From Bosea vestrisii (GTDB lineage Bacteria > Pseudomonadota > Alphaproteobacteria > Rhizobiales > Beijerinckiaceae), in contig NZ_CP126307.1 of assembly GCF_030144325.1 (NCBI RefSeq), positions 3,455,001-3,519,000 on the forward strand: DNA of 64,000 nt, in the 5' to 3' direction. Within the stretch, counting starts at the first letter, position 1. Each line of letters starts with the position of its first letter. The notes below the pieces were generated by a model. It saw nothing but the letters and a program-made list of their open reading frames with translations, was not told the DNA's origin and did no database searches. The translations under genes and the position numbers were made by a program. Shown here in pieces: positions 60,669 to 64,000 of this stretch.

Positions 60669-62153
60669 ATGGCGCTGGACGAAGCGAGCCCGGTCGCGGA
60701 CGACAAGATCCGTTGTGACGCCTGCCCGGTGATGTGCTTCATCAAGCCCGGCGCTGTCGGCGCCTGCGACCGCTATGGCAACATCGAGGGCGAGCTGGTG
60801 CGGATGGAGCCGCATGTCGTGCTCGAGCGCACGCTGGAACACGGCGGCGAGATCGTTCCCTTCGCCGGATCGCGCGAATGGGAAGGCGAAATCGTACACC
60901 AGCAGGGCACCTTCATCACCGCGATCGGCGCCGGCACGACCTATCCCGACTACAAGCCGGCCCCGTTCATCGTCTCGTCCGAGGTCGACGGCGTCGACAT
61001 GGTCACCGTCGTGACCGAGGGCATCTTCAGCTATTGCGGCGTCAAGGTGAAGATCGACACCGACCGCTTCCTCGGCCCCGAGCAGGCGACGGTTCGGGTC
61101 GAGGGCGAGGCGATCGGCCACGTCACCACCGGCGAATACGGCTCGCAGATGCTCTCGCTCGGCGGTGTCCACCATCTCACCGGCGGTTCGAAGAAGGAGG
61201 GCCGCGTCACCTGCGACGCGCTGCTCCAGCTCAGCAACGGCAAGGCGGTCGAGCTCACCATCGACGGCGGCGAGAGCGTGATCGTCCAAGCCGGCAAGCC
61301 GCCGATCGTCAACGGCATCCAGGAGAGCCGGATGCGCGTCGGCTGCGGTTCGGCGACGATCGGTATCTTCGCCAAGCAATGGCACGGCAAGGTCGACGAG
61401 GTCGTCGTCGTCGACGACCACATCACCGGCGTGCTCTCCGAGCACCAGGCCGGCAAGCTGCTCGGCATGGCGGGCACCGGCATCAAGCTGAAGGGCCGCC
61501 GCTCGACGCCCGGTCGCTATTTCCAAGTGGCGCAGCCCGGCACCGGCTGGGGTGGTACCAATATCAGCGATCCGCTCACCATTCTCGGGCCGTTCGACCC
61601 CAAGGTCGCCTATCCCGGCCTGCGCCTGCTGATGGTCTCGACCACCGGCGAGCACGCCGCCTATTACGAGCTCGACGAGAATCTCGTGCCGGTCGAGACT
61701 GAGATGCCGCAGCCGCTGGTCGAGCCGGTCGAGCGCATCGCCGAGAATTGCGAGCCGGCGCTCTCGACCGTGCTGTTCATTGGCGGCGCCGGCGGCTCGC
61801 TGCGCGCCGGCGTTACCGAGAATCCGGTCCGGCTGACCCGCTCGGTCAAGGACGCGCTGACCTATGTCACCTGCGGCGGCGCGCCGGTCTATATCTGGCC
61901 GGGCGGCGGCATCACCTTCATGGTCGACGTCACCCGCCTGCCCGAGAACGCCTTCGGCTATGTGCCGACGCCGGCGCTGGTCGCACCGCTCGAGTTCACC
62001 ATGAGCCGGACCGATTACGAGGCGCTCGGCGGCCATATGGATGCGATCCAGCCGCTAGCCTCGCTCAAGGGCGGCAGCCAGCTGCGCCTGCCCCAGCGCC
62101 CGGACAATCCCTGGCCGCTGGCGCCCGAGCAGCCGCGCCGCTCGCTCGGCTAG
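60669..62153 (+). CDS. 6-hydroxynicotinate reductase-like iron-sulfur protein
   Basis: A 494-residue protein with four cysteines near its start (Cys16, Cys19, Cys23 and Cys33, in RCDACPVMCFIKPGAVGACD), a likely iron-sulfur site, followed by a long region rich in beta strands (GTTYPDYKPAPFIVSSEVDG, GGVHHLTGGSKKEGRV, VGCGSATIGIFAKQWHG, FIGGAGGSLRAGVTENPVRL). It resembles the 6-hydroxynicotinate reductase of nicotinate catabolism, which reduces the pyridine ring using ferredoxin. The match is from memory of the family, so the substrate is open. ATG 60669 follows GCGAGGAT. First gene of the plus-strand operon. Confidence 0.78.
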   Translation: MALDEASPVADDKIRCDACPVMCFIKPGAVGACDRYGNIEGELVRMEPHVVLERTLEHGGEIVPFAGSREWEGEIVHQQGTFITAIGAGTTYPDYKPAPFIVSSEVDGVDMVTVVTEGIFSYCGVKVKIDTDRFLGPEQATVRVEGEAIGHVTTGEYGSQMLSLGGVHHLTGGSKKEGRVTCDALLQLSNGKAVELTIDGGESVIVQAGKPPIVNGIQESRMRVGCGSATIGIFAKQWHGKVDEVVVVDDHITGVLSEHQAGKLLGMAGTGIKLKGRRSTPGRYFQVAQPGTGWGGTNISDPLTILGPFDPKVAYPGLRLLMVSTTGEHAAYYELDENLVPVETEMPQPLVEPVERIAENCEPALSTVLFIGGAGGSLRAGVTENPVRLTRSVKDALTYVTCGGAPVYIWPGGGITFMVDVTRLPENAFGYVPTPALVAPLEFTMSRTDYEALGGHMDAIQPLASLKGGSQLRLPQRPDNPWPLAPEQPRRSLG

Positions 62154-62203
62154 GGCGATGTTGGCCTGTCCCATCCGTTCGACGTTGCCAATAGGGCGCT
62201 GGA

Positions 62204-62335
62204 GCCCTCTCCCGCTTTGCGGGGAGGGTTGGGAGGGGGCCTTTCGAGGCCTCGCCCTTTCCCATCGTGAGCAGGTCGATCGTCGCGGGTGGCAAGCCCC
62301 CTCTCCATCTCTCCCCGCGAGCGGGAGAGAGAGCC
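62204..62335. repeat. MITE-like repeat with hairpin ends (CTCTCCCGC type)
   Basis: The left end CTCTCCCGCTTTGCGGGGAG and the right end CTCCCCGCGAGCGGGAGAG are each a hairpin and are inverted copies of each other. It sits inside the reductase operon, in the 218-bp gap before the UPF0280 gene. Different sequence from the 150-bp MITE but same architecture. Confidence 0.75.
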
Positions 62336-62371
62336 TGTTGTGGTTCCGCACCAGAGCGGCAGGGCTTAGCG

Positions 62372-63262
62372 ATGCGCTTCGAAGCTCCCTCCGCGCGCTT
62401 CCTGCCGGATGGCCGGCGTCTGCTCCTGCAGCAGGGGCCGATCGATCTCGTCATCGAAGCCGTCGGAGAGCGGGACGCGGTCAGGGCCGCGCATGAGGCG
62501 GCGATCCGCCGCTTCGACGGCCTGCTCGCCGAGCTTTGCGATGAGTTGAAGCTGTTGCGGACGGCGGTAAGCCCGAAAAGCCCGCTGCCGCTTGGGCCGG
62601 CCGCTCGACGCATGCACGCTGCCGTGGCGCCTTTTGCCGAGCACAGCTTCATCACCCCGATGGCCGCCGTCGCCGGCTCGGTCGCGCAGGAGATCCTCGG
62701 TGTGATGTGCGCGGCCGCGCCGCTCACCCGCGCCTATGTCAACAATGGCGGTGACATCGCCTTGCATCTCGCCTCCGGCGAGCAATTCCGCATCGGCTTG
62801 GTGAAGCGCCCCGACCAGCCGGACTTTTTCGCCACCGCGACGATCCGGCTCGAGGACGGCGTCGCTGGCATCGCGACCTCGGGCTATCCCGGCCGCAGCT
62901 TCTCGCTGGGGATCGCCGAGGCCGTGACGGTGCTCGCGCCGTCGGCTGCCATGGCCGACGCCGCTGCGACTGTGATCGCCAATGCGATCGACCTGCCCGG
63001 CCATCCCGCGATCGAACGCCGGTCGGCCAGCTCGATCCAGGCCGACAGCGATCTCGGAGAGCGGCTCGTCACCCGTCATGTCGGCCCGCTGGCCGCGGAC
63101 GAGATCGAAACCGCGCTCGCTGCCGGCCTCGCCGAAGCGGAGCGCCTGCGCGCCGCAGGCCTGATCGTCTCGGCCGCCATGCATCTGCAGGGCGTGAGCC
63201 GCACGCTCGCCACCCCTATGATCGTTCAAGAACAAGCCGAGAGGAGACTTGCCCGTGCCTGA
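62372..63262 (+). CDS. UPF0280 family protein (ApbE-like fold)
   Basis: A 296-residue protein. FAEHSFITPMAAVAGSVAQEILGVM and RAYVNNGGDIALHLASGEQFRIGLV are UPF0280 hallmarks; AGIATSGYPGRSFSLGIAEAVTVLAPSAAMADAAATVIANA (conserved T/S-G and D positions; quoted in parts) resembles the ApbE flavin transferase core with its DAxAT motif. ApbE attaches FMN covalently to proteins, so this may modify a flavoprotein of the pathway, but activity is unproven. Starts at ATG 62372; its end overlaps the next gene's GTG start by eight bases. Confidence 0.82.
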   Translation: MRFEAPSARFLPDGRRLLLQQGPIDLVIEAVGERDAVRAAHEAAIRRFDGLLAELCDELKLLRTAVSPKSPLPLGPAARRMHAAVAPFAEHSFITPMAAVAGSVAQEILGVMCAAAPLTRAYVNNGGDIALHLASGEQFRIGLVKRPDQPDFFATATIRLEDGVAGIATSGYPGRSFSLGIAEAVTVLAPSAAMADAAATVIANAIDLPGHPAIERRSASSIQADSDLGERLVTRHVGPLAADEIETALAAGLAEAERLRAAGLIVSAAMHLQGVSRTLATPMIVQEQAERRLARA

Positions 63263-63839
63263 GATCGTCGTGCGAAAATACGCCGTGACCGTGGAAGAGA
63301 TCTTTCACGAGGGCGGCCCGGCCGCTGCGGTGCCGCTGAAGCGCGGCGCGGCGCTGGCCGTGATCGCCAACCCCTATGCCGGCCGCTATGTCGAGGACAT
63401 CCAGGGCTTCATGGACGATCTGAAGCCCTTCGGTTTGGCCATGGCCCAGCGCCTGCTCGCGGCGATGGGCGGCGACGCCAAGGCGATCCAGGGCTACGGC
63501 AAGGGCGCCATCGTCGGCGCCGCCGGCGAGATCGAGCATGGTGCGCTCTGGCATGTGCCGGGCGGCTACGCCATGCGCGAACTGCTGGGCGACGCCAAGG
63601 CGATCGTGCCCTCGACCAAGAAGGTTGGTGGCCCTGGCACGCGGCTCGACATTCCGGTCACCCATGTCAACGCATCCTATGTCCGCAGTCATTTCGACTC
63701 CTTCGAGATCGGCATCACCGACGCGCCCCGGGCCGATGAATTGCTGTTCGCGCTGGTGATGACGACCGGCTCGCGCATCCACGCCCGCGTCGGCGGGCTC
63801 AAGGCGAGCGAGATCAAGGGTGAGGACGGCCTGCGATGA
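63255..63839 (+). CDS. AA_synth (PF06684) family protein, first copy
   Basis: A 194-residue protein of the so-called amino acid synthesis family: VRKYAVTVEEIFHEGGP, AALAVIANPYAGRYVEDIQGFM, IQGYGKGAIVGAAGEIEHGALWHVPGG and TRLDIPVTHVNASYVRSHF. The family has no established reaction. GTG 63255 is chosen since AGGAG lies eight bases upstream, while TTG 63249 sits too close. It overlaps UPF0280 at its start and the second copy at its end. Confidence 0.85.
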   Translation: MPEIVVRKYAVTVEEIFHEGGPAAAVPLKRGAALAVIANPYAGRYVEDIQGFMDDLKPFGLAMAQRLLAAMGGDAKAIQGYGKGAIVGAAGEIEHGALWHVPGGYAMRELLGDAKAIVPSTKKVGGPGTRLDIPVTHVNASYVRSHFDSFEIGITDAPRADELLFALVMTTGSRIHARVGGLKASEIKGEDGLR

Positions 63840-64000
63840 AAGCCCGGATTCGCAAGATCGTCACGGTTCTCGACGAGACCCATAGCGAGCTCGGCCGGCC
63901 GGTCTCGCCGCCGATCCGCCGCGCTGCCGCCGTCGCCGTGATAGCCAATCCCTTCGCCGGCACCTATCAGGAAGACCTCTCCGAGTTGATCGATATCGGC
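63836..64000 (+). CDS. AA_synth (PF06684) family protein, second copy (cut by window edge)
   Basis: Begins ATG 63836 inside the previous stop (ATGA). The first 55 residues repeat the pattern of the first copy: IRKIVTVLDETHSELGRPV, then AAAVAVIANPFAGTYQEDLSEL. A tandem pair implies either a heteromeric enzyme or two sequential, related reactions. The rest is outside the window. Confidence 0.88.
   Translation, partial: MKARIRKIVTVLDETHSELGRPVSPPIRRAAAVAVIANPFAGTYQEDLSELIDIG

Noticed and set aside
60663..62036. 457-codon open frame on the minus strand
   Set aside because: Antisense to the reductase-like gene, which has a ribosome site, an upstream promoter and a cysteine motif.

Overview
The window is a contiguous stretch of high-GC alphaproteobacterial chromosome, most likely from the Hyphomicrobiales (Rhizobiales) and Bosea-like. 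The basis is a complete NepR-EcfG-PhyR general stress locus, alphaproteobacterial AddAB, the FYDLN (TIGR02300), DUF992, DUF1194 and extensin-like families, and several dispersed palindromic repeats typical of this order. The genus is a guess from gene content; no rRNA is present.

Layout. 1-7.1 kb: partial recQ, FMN reductase, PmtA-like methyltransferase, Crp/Fnr regulator, a peptide/B12-type ABC exporter, a transglutaminase. 7.1-16.6 kb: the general stress response (GSR) region: a PhyP-like degenerate sensor kinase, ecfG, nepR, divergent phyR, a 23-aa membrane peptide, an extensin-like peptidase, a response regulator, a CHASE3 kinase, a DUF883 protein and an AI-2E-type permease. Five perfect EcfG promoters (GGAAC-N16/17-CGTT) sit upstream of nepR-ecfG, the small peptide, the response regulator, the DUF883 gene and the permease, so the locus is a physically clustered regulon. 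16.6-41.2 kb: housekeeping genes (polA, murU-like, addB, addA, trxA, PBP1A, hrpB, yafJ-like, Na+/H+ antiporter-like, Bcr-type efflux, cmk, tRNA-Ala) with two copies of a 150-bp MITE and one lower-GC HExxH protein.

41.7-57 kb is catabolic and transport territory: an FMN-dependent monooxygenase with an Ssu-type ABC transporter; a BKACE / SMP-30 / cyclase / binding-protein unit divergent from a TetR gene; RidA and a carbamoylase-type hydrolase; a ribose-type sugar ABC transporter with a Gfo/Idh/MocA dehydrogenase. 56.8-64 kb holds the most interesting system: a MarR regulator, a fusion of PhnN (ribose 1,5-bisphosphokinase) with an AMP-phosphorylase-like enzyme, a NadC paralog, a divergent 6-hydroxynicotinate reductase-like Fe-S protein, a UPF0280 (ApbE-like) protein and two tandem AA_synth proteins. 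Four related palindromes (GTTYG-N4-CRAAC type) link the MarR gene to the divergent promoters. I infer a pathway in which a pyridine-type carboxylate is phosphoribosylated from PRPP, reduced and opened, and the ribosyl group is recovered as ribose 1,5-bisphosphate and returned to PRPP by the fused kinase.

Quality note. Five genes carry one or more apparent frameshifts exactly at G/C homopolymers (sensor kinase twice, DUF883-linked membrane protein, PBP1A, YafJ-like, antiporter), and a sixth is broken in its signal peptide. The essential or usually conserved nature of several of them suggests consensus errors in homopolymers rather than real pseudogenes.
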